Below are positions 32,701-45,000 of a stretch of DNA of 64,000 bases, one piece after another. The stretch is from the NCBI GenBank assembly GCA_022813625.1, contig JAKLMB010000026.1, positions 378,983 to 442,982 on the forward strand, written 5' to 3'. Below the pieces are notes generated by a model. It was not told the origin of the DNA, made no database searches, and saw only the letters and a program-made list of their open reading frames with translations. The stretch comes from Aaosphaeria pasadenensis. Taxonomy: Eukaryota > Ascomycota > Dothideomycetes > Pleosporales. Every line of letters starts with the position of its first letter. The stretch's first letter is position 1. A program made the position numbers and the translations under genes.

Positions 32701-35418
32701 CTTGAACTCTATGCCGGGTTGGGCTCCAGCTTCCAGCAATTTTAGTGCTGCCAACGCATTCCCCTGTTTGATAGCACTCATCAAAGGGCTCTCTGTGTTT
32801 GGAGACCATTCTGATCCATGTACAGCAAGATGGTTCAATGCTCGCTTTGCTGCCGGCTCATCAATGCTGAAGATCGTTTCGATAAGGTCCGGCTGAATGG
32901 TGGCGATGTAATGGAAAGCCGTCGTTTGATTCATATCGGCTTGCGCTGATGATGCTCCGATCTCAAGCAGTGTTTTGGCCATTTCTTTAGCTTGCTCGAA
33001 GGGTAGATCAAGCACAAGAACAAGAGTCAATATTGCAGCGCGAGGGGACTTGTCGTAGCTGTGGTAGAGTTTGATCGGTAGAAGCACATCAGCACCGAAG
33101 TTTTGGACGAGCTCTTTCACCGCAGCGGTATGGCCATTCAAGATGGCAAGATGTAATGGTGATGCCTTCCAATCCCAGGACAACACATTGACGTCATATA
33201 CGTCTGGCTCATCCTCATCGTCGTCAAGGACCATGTTTTCGTTCGTCTTCTCGTCGCTGCCCTTTTCCTTTTCCTTCAGGTCGACGAACGAGCCGGTTGT
33301 AGCAGAACGCATCTCAACATCAGAGTCGTCTCCTTCGTCGTCTTCAATCATTTCAATGTCTTCGCCGTCGGAGTCATTCTTCCTCTGGCCATTCACGTCC
33401 TCTTTCGACTCCCTTTTCTCCTCACGAGCAGCAATGCGCGCTTGCTTCCGTACTTCTTCTTTCTTTGATTCTTCCTCTTCGTTCTCCTCGCTCTTACGCA
33501 TGATCATGCTGATCATTTCGGCATTGCCACGTGCAGCTGCGAGATGTAGAGCCGTACGTCCATCAGCAAGACGGGCCACCAGTCGAGCACCAGCATCGAT
33601 GAGAGCCTTCACAATGGCAGGGCTCGAAGAGTTGACGGCAAGATGAAGTGGAGTCCTTCCAGTGTAGTCCCGAGTGTTGGGATCTGCGCCTTCCTGAGCG
33701 AGCCAGTCCTGAACATGCTCCAGATCCTGATCAATGATGGCCTGGCAAAGGCGAGCGGTATTGCCAACATATGCCTAAAGGCTATGTTAGCACACACTGT
33801 ATAGGTGAGAATCGGACAGGCTCATTATTACCATCTCGGTCCAATCATCATCGGTGATTGGGTGGAAAGATCCGATTGCCTGCCTGCCTGGGTCGTCTTT
33901 GATGAAAGAGATCTTTCCAGACACGTATATCTTAGCCTCTTCTTCGGCAACATCATGCTCCTCTGGTGTGGTTGGTTCAGGACAAAATCCACAGCAGTCG
34001 TGAATCACGCTATATCATTGTCAACACTACTTGTCACATGCCAATGGAACGTGCTTACTCTTCTGCGAAGCCAAAGAAAGCGGGGTGTCTATGCAGATTA
34101 ACCTCGCGGTCGCCTTTCTTATTCCATTCTGCATTCAGCAACAAGTCTTTGGTGTAGAGAAGCTTCTCAATTTTCTTGGCGTGGTATCTTGGGCCATATG
34201 GGATGGTAAAGGTATCTGACGAGTTAGCATGTGTCTATTCTTCTTGGAACTTCTCCACATACGATAATCACTAACGTCTTCTTGATCAACCCATTCGGCA
34301 ACCTCATCTTCGTAGCGGTCTTTGATGTTGTCGCCCGTAGAGCGGTCCCAGCCCCGATTGATCGCAGGTCTTCCACGCTCCTCACGTCTCTCATCCATGT
34401 AGGACTCGCGCTCAGACTTGCTGGGCAGTCGTTCGAGGACCAGAAGCCTGGCTAATCCTACAGTCCTTCCGAAGTTCCTCTCAAAGATTGTAGGATCAAC
34501 TCTCGAACGCTCCAGCAAAGGCCAGTAGACTTCGAAGCCACGATGAGAATACTTGGAGAGCCGGTTCTCATAAGAAGGCGATCGGCGCGTAAGATCAATA
34601 GTATTGACCTGAGACATGTACGCGGTTAACGCACGAGGCGCGGCATACACTTGCTTTCCATCGTATGCCGCACAGGAGCAATCAACATCGAAACCAGTCA
34701 AGATTTCAGCGACAGACTTGTATATTCTCAAAACAATCTGGATGTGTCTGGTAGGATATTGGCTTGCAATCGTGATGGCGTTCTTGGTGCGGATTGTGGT
34801 GGTCTCTACAAGAATACTGTCTTTGATACGCTGCTCAATCTCAATGATCTTGTTGGTGGCAGCCTCTTCGCTGAGACCATAGATGAACAAATCGATATCC
34901 GATGCCGGGGCAATGGTTTCGTGGTAGTATTGGCGTAATGCCCTCTTTGACGCCTTATATTTCTCAGGAACAGGGAGCATGCAGGTCACTACTGATGAGC
35001 CGGCCGCCACAACATTGCTCCAGTCCATGTCCACGAGTGAGGATTCGCAAAACAGGGAGAAGTTCTGTTGGAATTCCTTGAGATTCTGCACGATTGCGTT
35101 GGAGCCGTCGGGAAGCCTTGCTGATTGTTTGAGGGGCATGACATATCGCTCCTTCTCTTCATCAGATTCTGAATCGAGGTTCCGGGCTCTCACTTTGACG
35201 TGCTCCTCTTTGCCATTGAACACGGGCACGATGTTGAGGTAGGGGTCATCCAATGCGGGGTGTGTCGGTTCTTGGGCGAATACTTCTCGCAACTTGGCAT
35301 CATACTGTTTGTAAGGCTCGAGTAGCTCGGCCAAGGATGTATCTGGGTTAGAGGCAACGTGAGTAATGAAATCGGCGTGCTTAACAGGCACGTTCGGGAG
35401 TGAGGATGGCGTCGACAT
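29776..35418 (-). CDS. large ankyrin-repeat protein with N-terminal nucleotidyltransferase-like region
   Basis: Eight exons (35418-34263, 34215-34059, 34009-33832, 33774-32425, 32342-31125, 31062-30804, 30756-30636, 30583-29776) join in frame to 1748 residues. Residues 135-250 carry a nucleotidyltransferase-like pattern: G140-S141, then D174-x-D176 in ASDIDLFIYG, and GFDVD near 242-246. A cysteine-rich linker (DCCGFCPEP) follows TFTIPYGPRYHAKKIEKL. Ankyrin repeats appear from about 520 (GRTPLHLAVN, GRTALHLAAA), are interrupted by a long acidic charged segment, and return near the C-terminus (GETPLHWAVN). The start at 35418 is the first ATG with protein-like sequence; the frame is open upstream. 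Enzymatic activity is unproven: the spacing between GS and DxD is longer than usual. Probably cytosolic or nuclear. Confidence 0.8.
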
Positions 35419-36815
35419 GGCGATTTGAGAGGCAATTGAAGAAGCAGAGAGAGAAACGGATTGAGAGAGATCGGGGCGAGAATGGATGAGACGAAATGAT
35501 TTTGAATTAGGAAAGGACGACGTGCAGTGGAGAGTGAAAGAGGTAGTAGTGGCTAAAAGGTGGCTGCTCCAAACAGACGATTTGGCGCGGCTGAAGGACC
35601 TAGAGATGGATGTGAGGCACAGCATACACGAGAGAGAAAGACAAGAGGGAAGTCGAGAGTCGGAAGTCGAAAGATGGGATTACTTTATAGCTACAAAATG
35701 AGACGGGGAAAGACCTAAGACATGGCCAGCCCAGCTCTCGCGTGCGTGAGGATCTATCTATCAGTGGTGAGTGCTGAGTGCTGAGTGGACCAAAGCCGAT
35801 GCTGCCTGGGACGCTTGGGGGAGTTCCTGCCTGTGCCTGGCTCGTCGTTCCACAAGGCTGGGATCATAAGGCAGCATAGATGCGCTAATCCATTTTCGGC
35901 CCACCAAAGTTGATCCATCATCCCCCACTGCGGCACCGCCCACCGCCTTTACTTTCAGGGGGGAGGGGGTGCTGTTAGTCTTGACTGACTGCCATGACTA
36001 CCTAGGTACCTATCCAATGGCTGGTCCCAATGAGATGAGATGATGTGAATGTACTGTGTAGACGTAGCTCATCGGTGATCAGAAGAAATGTGCAATGGAT
36101 GGCGAATGGTCTAACGTTACTGTAACGTACAGAGAGTAGATGTTCTAGCTAGGGCAGAGCACGAGGGAGTAGGCAATTGACAACAGGGACCGAAACAAAT
36201 ACCATAGTGTCTTCTAATGATGATGGCGCCGTACTCTCAAGATCACGATGCGGAGGGTCCCAGTGTCCGTCCCCCTGCCAATCATCACCTATCCATGGAT
36301 GATACTCCACATGGAACAGCACTCAACTACGTACATACACACACCCTCCTCTCTTGTATCTGTCTGTCTCAAGAGGATGCACACCCCAACCGCAACAATC
36401 ACCTCAAGACCCCCAGTGTTCCTGAAAGGTAGGTACTCATACACCCAAATGCAAGGTTTCGTCATGCAGCCATATCAAGCCTTCAATCTATCCGTACCCT
36501 ATATACCGAAATATATGAAGAACCCGCAACAATGCCACGAATATGCCCAGCAACACAATTCAACGCCGAGCTCTCAAGTCATTCATGATAAGTCCCATCC
36601 TGAGCGTGTGACATGAGGATATACAATATGATGCCGATGAAATATTACAATAAGGAGAACGCCGCCGCTGAAACGCTAAATATACTAATGCAAGGAAACA
36701 AAGAAAAATATATCGAGAAATGTCCATGGATTCCCAGCTGCGCAGTGGCGGAAATAATCTACGAATCACACATGGCCAAGGAGAAATAGGAATGGCTAAG
36801 AGGGAAGAGACTCGA
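35419..36815. other. ankyrin gene promoter and MED12 3' region
   Basis: 1.4 kb between two minus-strand genes. Short open frames only; no family seen. The first 250 bp upstream of 35418 are purine-rich on the plus strand, consistent with a pyrimidine-rich leader. Confidence 0.5.
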
Positions 36816-37290
36816 CTAAACCCTCCTTGCCCCGAAAAGAGTCATACTGATGGCAGTCTCGTTTCCTGCCGGATTTCCACCGCTCTCGGGCAACATCTCC
36901 CACCTCTTCAAGGCGAATGGCACCTGCTTCATCTCCTTCTTTTCAAATCTAGTCGAGGTTGGCCGACTGAAAGAAGGAACTGGTTGTGGCGCAGAGGCTG
37001 GCTGTCTCTGCAACTGGACCGGAGAAGGTTGCATGCTCCGCTGCTGTGCAAGTGCCTGCATTTGTTGCATTTGCTGCATCTGTTGCAGTTGCGAATGTTG
37101 TCCACCTTGCATACTAGCCATGCGTTGGAATTGAGAGAGCATCTTGTTCTGTTGCGATTGTTGGGGGTATTGTGGATTCATGCGAGTCTGGTTTTGCGAG
37201 GGTGCCTGCATCGGCTGTTGCTGTTGCTGATGTGGCTGCTGCTGCTGCTGTTGTTGCTGTTGTTGCTGCTGCTGCTGTTGTTTTGGCTGT

Positions 37291-37321
<31 letters not shown>

Positions 37322-37377
37322 TTGGCTGTTGCTGTTGTTGCTGCTGCTGCTGTTTTGGCTGTTGTTGTTGTTGCTGC

Positions 37378-37413
<36 letters not shown>

Positions 37414-40400
37414 CTGAGTGATCGTTGCATGACACCCGCGCCTGAGCTCGGAGTCGATGGGTTCGACTGTTGCTGCTGCGTTACCTGCTTTGGTTGTGTT
37501 TGCATCGAGGAGGTCGCTTGAGGAATTGACGCAACAGGCCTGGCAACCGCGAGCCATGCGTCAGGAGGTGGCATGGTTCCAAAAACGAAAGTGCATCGGG
37601 GGTCGTTAGTAGACTTCATCGTATCTAGTTTGATAAGATGGTTACGGACGTCGTCAGTGACGTAGTCAGAGAGTAGAGCAGTGACGTCAAAGATTTGATC
37701 AGTGATAGATGGAACTGTCATCAGCAGAGGATTGGTGAAGAGTAGTCGTAGACTCCATAACAGTGCCGCTTGGTGTTGATGGGGCGCTTGTGTCAACCGA
37801 ATCGGTCCGTGAACGATTGCAAGACGCAAGAGAGCATTGAGCCTACAAAATTAGTACTACGCACAGCAGCGGAGGCAAATATTACTGACCATATGCCGTA
37901 AAGCGGGATTCGAGAGGAGACGGCTCCATTCTCACAGGCAGGCTTTGTTTCGGTACCCTTTGTTTCGATGCCCTTGTTCAAAGCTTCCCCAATGCCTCTG
38001 AACCGTTCAACTAGATTCGCAAAGATAGGCACGTCTGTTTCACGTTTGGTCTCCGGGACTGTGTAGTCAATTACCTTGAGGTACTTCCTGATGAAGGCCT
38101 CGTCGCTATCATGAGCCCTATCGGGAGGAGATGCTGCCGAGTTGATCAGAAAGGCAGAGGCGCTTAGAAGTTCGCGTTCTGCATGCTCACGGATCTAACA
38201 AACATTAGTCACGGGTCTCATATGGATCACGAAGTTCACGGTACCTTATTCATAAGATCTGAATCAAGGCCCCTGACGAGATCACACCAGATCGTCTCAT
38301 CTTTGTCAACCGCCGTCTTCACGGCTTCAAGCAGTGCTGTCGATGTTGTGTCGGCCGAAGGGTCGGCCGATGGTACATTCATGGAGACGAATTGCTTGAT
38401 CGCAAGTTGGGAGAAAGGGAGAGAGAGGAAAGTAGTCGTGTCTACAATGGTAGATATTTGGTCGCGCATGCTCTTCGTTGAAAGTTCTGCGAATAGTGAG
38501 AGGCTTGTTCCAGGTGCAGGATCGCCATGTTCATACGTACCTAATTGTTTGGAGGGGTCGACGAGTGCATCTAGCATCGCCTTTAAAGTGGAAGCCAACG
38601 GGACCGTGGAAGCCTTCGTTCCAATACCCAGCGTAGTACAGAGTATTGTTGAGCTCTTTAATACAAAATGTCTCAAGACTGCAAGGAGTCTGGTGCTCGT
38701 CAAAACATTCATAATCTCATGCCCTGGTGCAAGCGAGGCAACCTCTAGCATCTCCGCGACGAACTCCAGAAAGCGTCCGTTGGGGTCCCGAATGAATTTA
38801 CGTTGCTCGAGCCGGAATTTGTAACCGTCTAGCGGCGGACAGGACGGGTTCAGTGTATCTGTGGGCAGTAGCATCTCACAAACATCTACGCACGCCTGTG
38901 AAGTTGCGTGCACATCTTGCATTTTCAATCTGCTAAGGCATTTTCGCGATATTTCTAGGAATTGAGCAAGACTCAGGCAGCCAGCAGCAACCAGGACTGG
39001 GATAGCGGCATGGAGCACTCTAGTCTGTCGACCGAGGACCAGAGACTTCACCCACTCGGCCAATATTCGGCGGAAAGTGCCGTCGTCGAAAGCGCGTAGT
39101 CGCTGAAACCAGACCAAGTAATTGCTGGAAGGGGGGGAGGCTTTCTTGGCTTGCTCCTCTAGGCTCATGACCATTTTGCCAAAAAGCCGGGCCATTGTTT
39201 GCTGATCCATGCTTGTGCCACTGGCAAGAATTCGATCGATCTCTTCATTGGTGTCCCAGCCAGTGCTGTGAAGTGCTTCAGTCATAGTATCAGACACCGG
39301 AGAGCAAGCTGCCATCGAGTTCTTTTGTTCAAGCCGATTCATATCATATGCCAACATTTGCTTGAGTTGGGCGTCCGCCCCAGCAGTGCGGGAAAGGTCC
39401 GTTAAGCTGGTGAGCAGTTCTTTCTCGGGGAATCGTATGGTTCGGATCGCTGCATATCTCATTGCAATCTTGAGAAACAACGGCTCGAATGCACCTATTG
39501 CACTGAAGGCTTCTTGGTTGTAGTGGAGCGTGTCGGCAACGGAAGCAAGGATGACGCCGTCTAGTGTGGTGGAGACAATTCCAACGATGTCTGCGAGCAT
39601 AGCCAAGTCACCAACACTCTCAAGGCACATTCTAACAATGAGGAATTCGTGCGATGTGATGAAGGACACCGAGCCCACCTCCTCGACCGAGGGATCCTTG
39701 GTGGGGATTCTGCATACGATTAGAAAGAGAATTGAGAGCTTATATATTCAAAACATACCGATGACAGATCTCCATGTTCGCTGAGACTCGGTGGCGTAGA
39801 AGGATAGCGATCTCGAGCCTGACTGTCGCGCTGAATCCACTTAGGTCCAGCTCGCGCGTGGGAGTGTCTACCATGATTTGGCGATATAGGTTAGGCAAAT
39901 GCTGTCTGAGAATCTCTTCCGCATCGTCCAGACTCTGCTCTTCGGCTTCTGTCGCATGAGGCGTGCCGCGTAACAGCGTACTCCGTAGATTGCGCACCTG
40001 TTCCGTAAGGCCAGTCAAGGGAATTTCAGTTGTGAGTCGAAGGGGCCATGCCATGGGCTGAGGAAATTCAGTGATGACTCCCTCTACGTCATGAATAAGG
40101 CTTACCGATGAAGAAGCGTGGTTTTGGTTGAGTGCGCCCGTTGCAATGAGCCATTGGAGGTATTTCCCAACGGAGAAGGACTTCGATCGAACCAATTCGG
40201 CTATGATTTTGAACACGTTGTGCAGCTCGCAACCAACGTGTGGGGCGGCGGACTGGAAAAATGCCAGGATGGTCTCGTCAATATCAACTCCAAGTTGGCC
40301 CCATTTCCGTATCAAACGAGTCGCTAGATAAACACGGTGCAATCCATCTCGGTAGAGGGATGAGGCCCACTGGAGACACAGAGATATGAGACAACGTGCA

Positions 40401-42094
40401 TCAGTTATAATCTCCATGCAGTCGCCAGCAAGCTGGTCGATGGGTATTTTCGATGTATAATCGACAGCATCCAGAAGGGCCACCATTTGCCGAGTCGAAT
40501 TATGGGTCGTGGAGCTGCTTAGCTGGGGTGACGAAGAGAGACGAGAAGTTCTGAAGTCGAGCTGCTCTATGACGCGATTCATTTGAGGGTGGGGGTGCCG
40601 CTGTGCAAGCTTACGAAGAATGGTTGCATGGCGGGACCATGTCTTCGGCACCATTAATGACGAGGGGCTGGTAGCGAGGAGCCTGGTGATAATCTTCTCG
40701 AGGAACCGAAGGACGGGTGCTGTGGGGCCGTCCTCGTCCAGATGATAGAGTTTCTCAGCGTAGGCGAGTAGCGAAACTGCTAATCGTTTACCTCGCCGAC
40801 GCGGACCGGTCAAATCTGGCCAGTAGGTTGTAACAAGCAGAAGCCATAGAAACAATCGTTCAGGAGGGCACGTCTCGAGATTTTTCAAGATCCAATCGAT
40901 GTAATGCTCGTTTTCAAGAAGGTGGTCCTTGTACAGTTGAGTCGTCAATTGCATAGCATATGTAATCCTCGGCTTCCAGTCGGCCTGCCCTATCGCAGCG
41001 ATCGTGCCGTCAAGGAATTGTTCCACGGAACTAGTCCAGCCTCTCACCCAAGTCATCGTACCAGCCTGTCCCTTCCGCTTGTGAGAACGCATCTCATTTA
41101 TGCCAACGCATTTGACGAGCCAGGCAGCACGTGACACAGGTACACGCTTGTTGAGACATTGCTCGAGTAAGACCTTGCCGGTGATACCATGAGGGATGGT
41201 CCGGCTCAGTCTTCGGAGGTTTATGGTTGGGTTTGCGAGATCATGTAGCCACGACTCTCTCGTCGAATCCCGGAGGGTTAGTCGCGGTGGCGGCTTGAAA
41301 GTGTTTGGTGTCGTAAGGCGGCCACAGGCTTGTCGTTTTTCGAGGACGGCAACGAATAATTGCGAGAGGGTTGGGATCCCCGATTTGCTTTTCAGATTTG
41401 TCCATAATGACGGCCTGGCGGTATTTGTCTCGTTCATGATCTGGGGCTTGTTGCTGATCCCGGATTTGACCAATCCATCGTTCAGGATATCTTCAGGATT
41501 GTTGCCCGTCCAGGGGAAAAGATCGACTGTTTCTATGGCAGAAAGGTTAGCAGCAATTTGTGGGGAGGTGTCATGCAACGTACTTCCTTCCGGAAACACG
41601 ACGGCGGAGGCGGGCACGTCGTTAACCGGAGCCTTGGTTGCGGCCTCGTCTTTCACGCCTGAACCTCCGGGTATGATGCGGCGCTGGGTTGCGTTATCGG
41701 CGGGCCTTCCAGGCCTAGGCGGTACCGGCAAATTGGTGATGGGGAGCGCGTAAGGTGAATTCGCAGCGACATCAGGGGAGGGATTTGGGACATTGCTGAA
41801 GAAGATCTGAGGCCGGCCCTTGGGTAAGGGTCTGGGATTGTGCGAGGCCGTATGAATGCCTTCGAGCGTGGGAGCTTTTGCCTTTGCATTGCCCACCACC
41901 GGCTGACTTCTAGTCACCAATTCATCCGCGGGCCGACGTTGATCGTCAAGAGACGATTCGGCGGCCTCCTGGTTGGATGCACTCTGTGTATTGACAGGCT
42001 TTGTAGACTGTCGCCGGGCCTGGGGCCATGGGGGCGCACCACTCCCACGATGCTGTAGAGATTCCGGAATCCCTTGTGAAGGACGAGAAGTCAT
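36816..42094 (-). CDS. SRB8: Mediator subunit 12 (Srb8)
   Basis: Part of the CDK8 kinase module that modulates Mediator and RNA polymerase II in the nucleus. Four exons (42094-39759, 39709-38245, 38194-37890, 37842-36816) with introns of 47-50 nt give 1710 residues. The N-terminus is disordered and proline-rich. The MED12 domain is recognisable near residue 297 (IPHGITGKVLLEQ, then RVPVSRAAWLVKCVGINEMR). The long helical middle includes SVEEVGSVSFITSHEFLIV across the first junction. Residues about 1508-1578 are polyglutamine blocks split by Pro-Lys, a common feature of MED12 C-termini, and a conserved-looking tail (PFALKRWEMLPESGGN) closes the protein. All splice junctions restore a continuous frame. 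Confidence 0.92.
37205..37430 (-). repeat. CAG/CAA polyglutamine tract in MED12
   Basis: Mixed CAG and CAA codons encode several glutamine runs punctuated by QPKQ. The codon mixing limits slippage compared with a pure CAG run; one purer CAG stretch lies at about 37380-37412. On the opposite strand it gives an artefactual leucine- or alanine-rich open frame. Confidence 0.9.
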
Positions 42095-45000
42095 CGCACA
42101 GAGAGCGGATTCATGGTCGGAAGGAGAATCAAAAGCGAGAGGTGGGTGGGTGTATGTATGGGTGTCGGGTAAGAAAGTGTGGGCTCGAATGCTCGTGGTT
42201 GGGCGCTCGCTTTTGGTTGCGAAGAGAATCTGGGAGGTGATATCCGGTCGCGTGGGAGTGGGTATGGTCGGAGGATAGGATCAATATGATGATGGTTGTG
42301 GTGATGCCGACGATGAACGGGTGGTGGTGATAAGGCGAGGCGAGTGGGTGGTTAGGTGGAATTGCAGCGGCAGTGTCGGCGGCGGTAGTCGAGAATGAGG
42401 TGGGTGGAAGAGGATGGTCGAGGTCGAGGTCGAGGGCGAATGTAGGGGAAGGAGGAGGAGAGTGAGGTTAAGGTTAAGGTTGCGGATATAAGGATTTAGG
42501 AGGAGGATAAGGACGCGGACGAGACTCGACTCGAGAGTACTCGAAGGTGAGGTGAGGTGAGGTGTGGAGTGGATCAGTGGATTACAATAGAGTGGATGGT
42601 GGATAGGGTGGATAGGGAGGATTGAGTGGATTTTGAGTTATCTTACGAATGAATAATGATGTGAAATGGGAGAAATCGGCAGGGAAAAGGATAACTAGGT
42701 TAGGTAGGTACGAGGTAGGTATACCTAACCTAAGTGCAGTGCAGTGCAGTGCCTAACTAGGTACCTAACTACGAGTACGGAGTACCTAGGCAGGGAAAGG
42801 GAAGTGGAATGAATGGGTGGAAAAAGGGAAGGGCACGATCAGCGCAAGTGGGGACTGGCTGCTCTACAAGTACTTCAAGTACTCGGCCCTGTCTGTGTAC
42901 GAGAGACTTGAAGTAATTACTGGCAGCATCTAGTCGCAGGACAGTCACGACGTAGCTGTTCTACAACAGCATATCCGTTTTCAATCGATATACTGGAGAT
43001 CCACAACGACTCACACCGTAGTAGTCAACAGCGGATAGACACAGGAGAACGGCGACGATGCTACATAGTAACTACGGAGTGGTAGGTAACGGGTAGAGGC
43101 ATAGGGAAGGGCAAACGCAAATGCAAACGCAAACGCAAAAGACATGGGGTGGGCCCGATGGGAAGGGAAGGAAAGGGAAGGGAAGACGGGGACAAGGGAC
43201 ATGGGACATGGGTAATGGGGGTTACGGCTATGGGTTAATGGGATGGTTCAATAATAATGGGTTAAAACTAATGGTATGCATGGGGGGGCATGGGGGAAAA
43301 GAATTAGCCAGTAGTTAGGGAATATGTGACTACAGACTGTACGGAGTCCAGCGAGGCAAGATAGCCATGGCATGGCATGAGAAGAAAGGATCAAGTCATC
43401 AAGATGGGACTGGATGGAATGGGATGCCGACGAGGATAGGGTGGGATGGGCCGAGATACTCCGGACGTTGTAGTAAATTAGATGCCCAGGGAGAGACAGA
43501 GAGAAGCAATAATGATGATGAATATGAACAATAATGCTCCGGAGTTGATGCGCCATGGAGACTACAGTGCACACCATACACCATTCACCATACACCATAC
43601 ACCCACCATATTCCATATTCCATACACCATACGCATCCAACAGAAGCAATACATTCAGCCCAGCAAGCCAACTAGCCAGCCAGCCAGCCAGCCAACCGAT
43701 CTTAACCATCCAACCAATTCTCCGTATGTGCAATGCAATCTACGAGGTACATACTCGACATCCTCCGACTGTCCTTGATAGCATTCTTACAATTCATACA
43801 CCACACATACACAGTACACAGTACATACCCCATACTCTCGCACGTCATCATCATCATCATTATCATCAACTCCAACGCATAACAACTGTAGTCAATCAAT
43901 GTGTACTCCGTACTCCGTACAGAGTAAGTGATGCGACGAATCCAACTACCTTACACAACCTTGGGGAACACCCGTCGGTAGCTTGCCGTGCAGACAGGAC
44001 TCACAGATAGGTACATACTACTCCGTACATAGTCACGACTCACAAGAGTACCACAAGAGGAAATCTCGCAAAATGATTTCCATGATCCCATAATTGTCAC
44101 CATAACTGAAACCTAGTCTACATACTCGTAGTACTCGTACCTCGTAGTTGCCGTCACCTACCGGCATTTTCACGCCATCGGGTCCGTAGCTTCGTAGTCT
44201 CGTAGTCTCGTAGTCTCGCTGTTGGTACCGACCGCCGTCGTACATGACCTCGCCGCCAGCCCTTTTTGCCTTCTATTTTTCTTTACTAATACTTTCCGTT
44301 GGTAAACCCCAAACTAACCCTGGTAGTCGTGCGCCTACGGAAATACGTCGTATGTAAGTTCCCGCCTTCTCCTTACAGAGTCGCAATGATAATAATGATA
44401 CCTCGTAACAACAAGTACGCACCTACGAGGCTACACCCCGCGGATGTCGGGTGTCAAAGTCGGTTTGCGCGCGCTCAGCGTTTGCACATACATACATACG
44501 TACATACTGCCTGGTCGGTGCAACCAGACATTGATATGCCGTTGACACATACCCACCCAGCTGCAAACACGCGCCAGCGTCCGTTTGCCTACCTAGACAG
44601 ATTACCCACCCTCGTGTCATGGTCGGTTTGAAGTTTGAACTATGCCAATGCGACGACCCTTTCTTGTGCCTGCCCACTGCACGCTGTCATCATCCGCCTA
44701 CGAGGTCGCTATGGAACGCTGGACATGCTTGCTATCATTATTGTTGATTCCGCGAACCATGACACACTAGTGGACGGACTGCCACTCACGAGTCGAGAGT
44801 AGTCGAGACGAGGACGAGGGCCTCCCTTGATTACCTGCAAGGCTGTAACTACCGTAGACGGACGGATACCTACCGAGTACTGGCCTATCTATCAGTACAA
44901 CACATCACACACACTGACTTCATCGCAATCCTCCAGCCGGCAAGCCAGCCGACGAGCCAGCCGACGATCCAGCCAGTCAGCACAACAGAAGGAAGGGAAT

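Noticed and set aside
37172..37417. Alanine/valine-rich plus-strand frame
   Set aside because: Another reading of the same polyglutamine repeat; no independent coding signal.
36720..37421. Long plus-strand frame rich in leucine over the MED12 3' end
   Set aside because: It is the antisense of the CAG/CAA tract; the minus strand gives a complete MED12 protein with consistent splicing.
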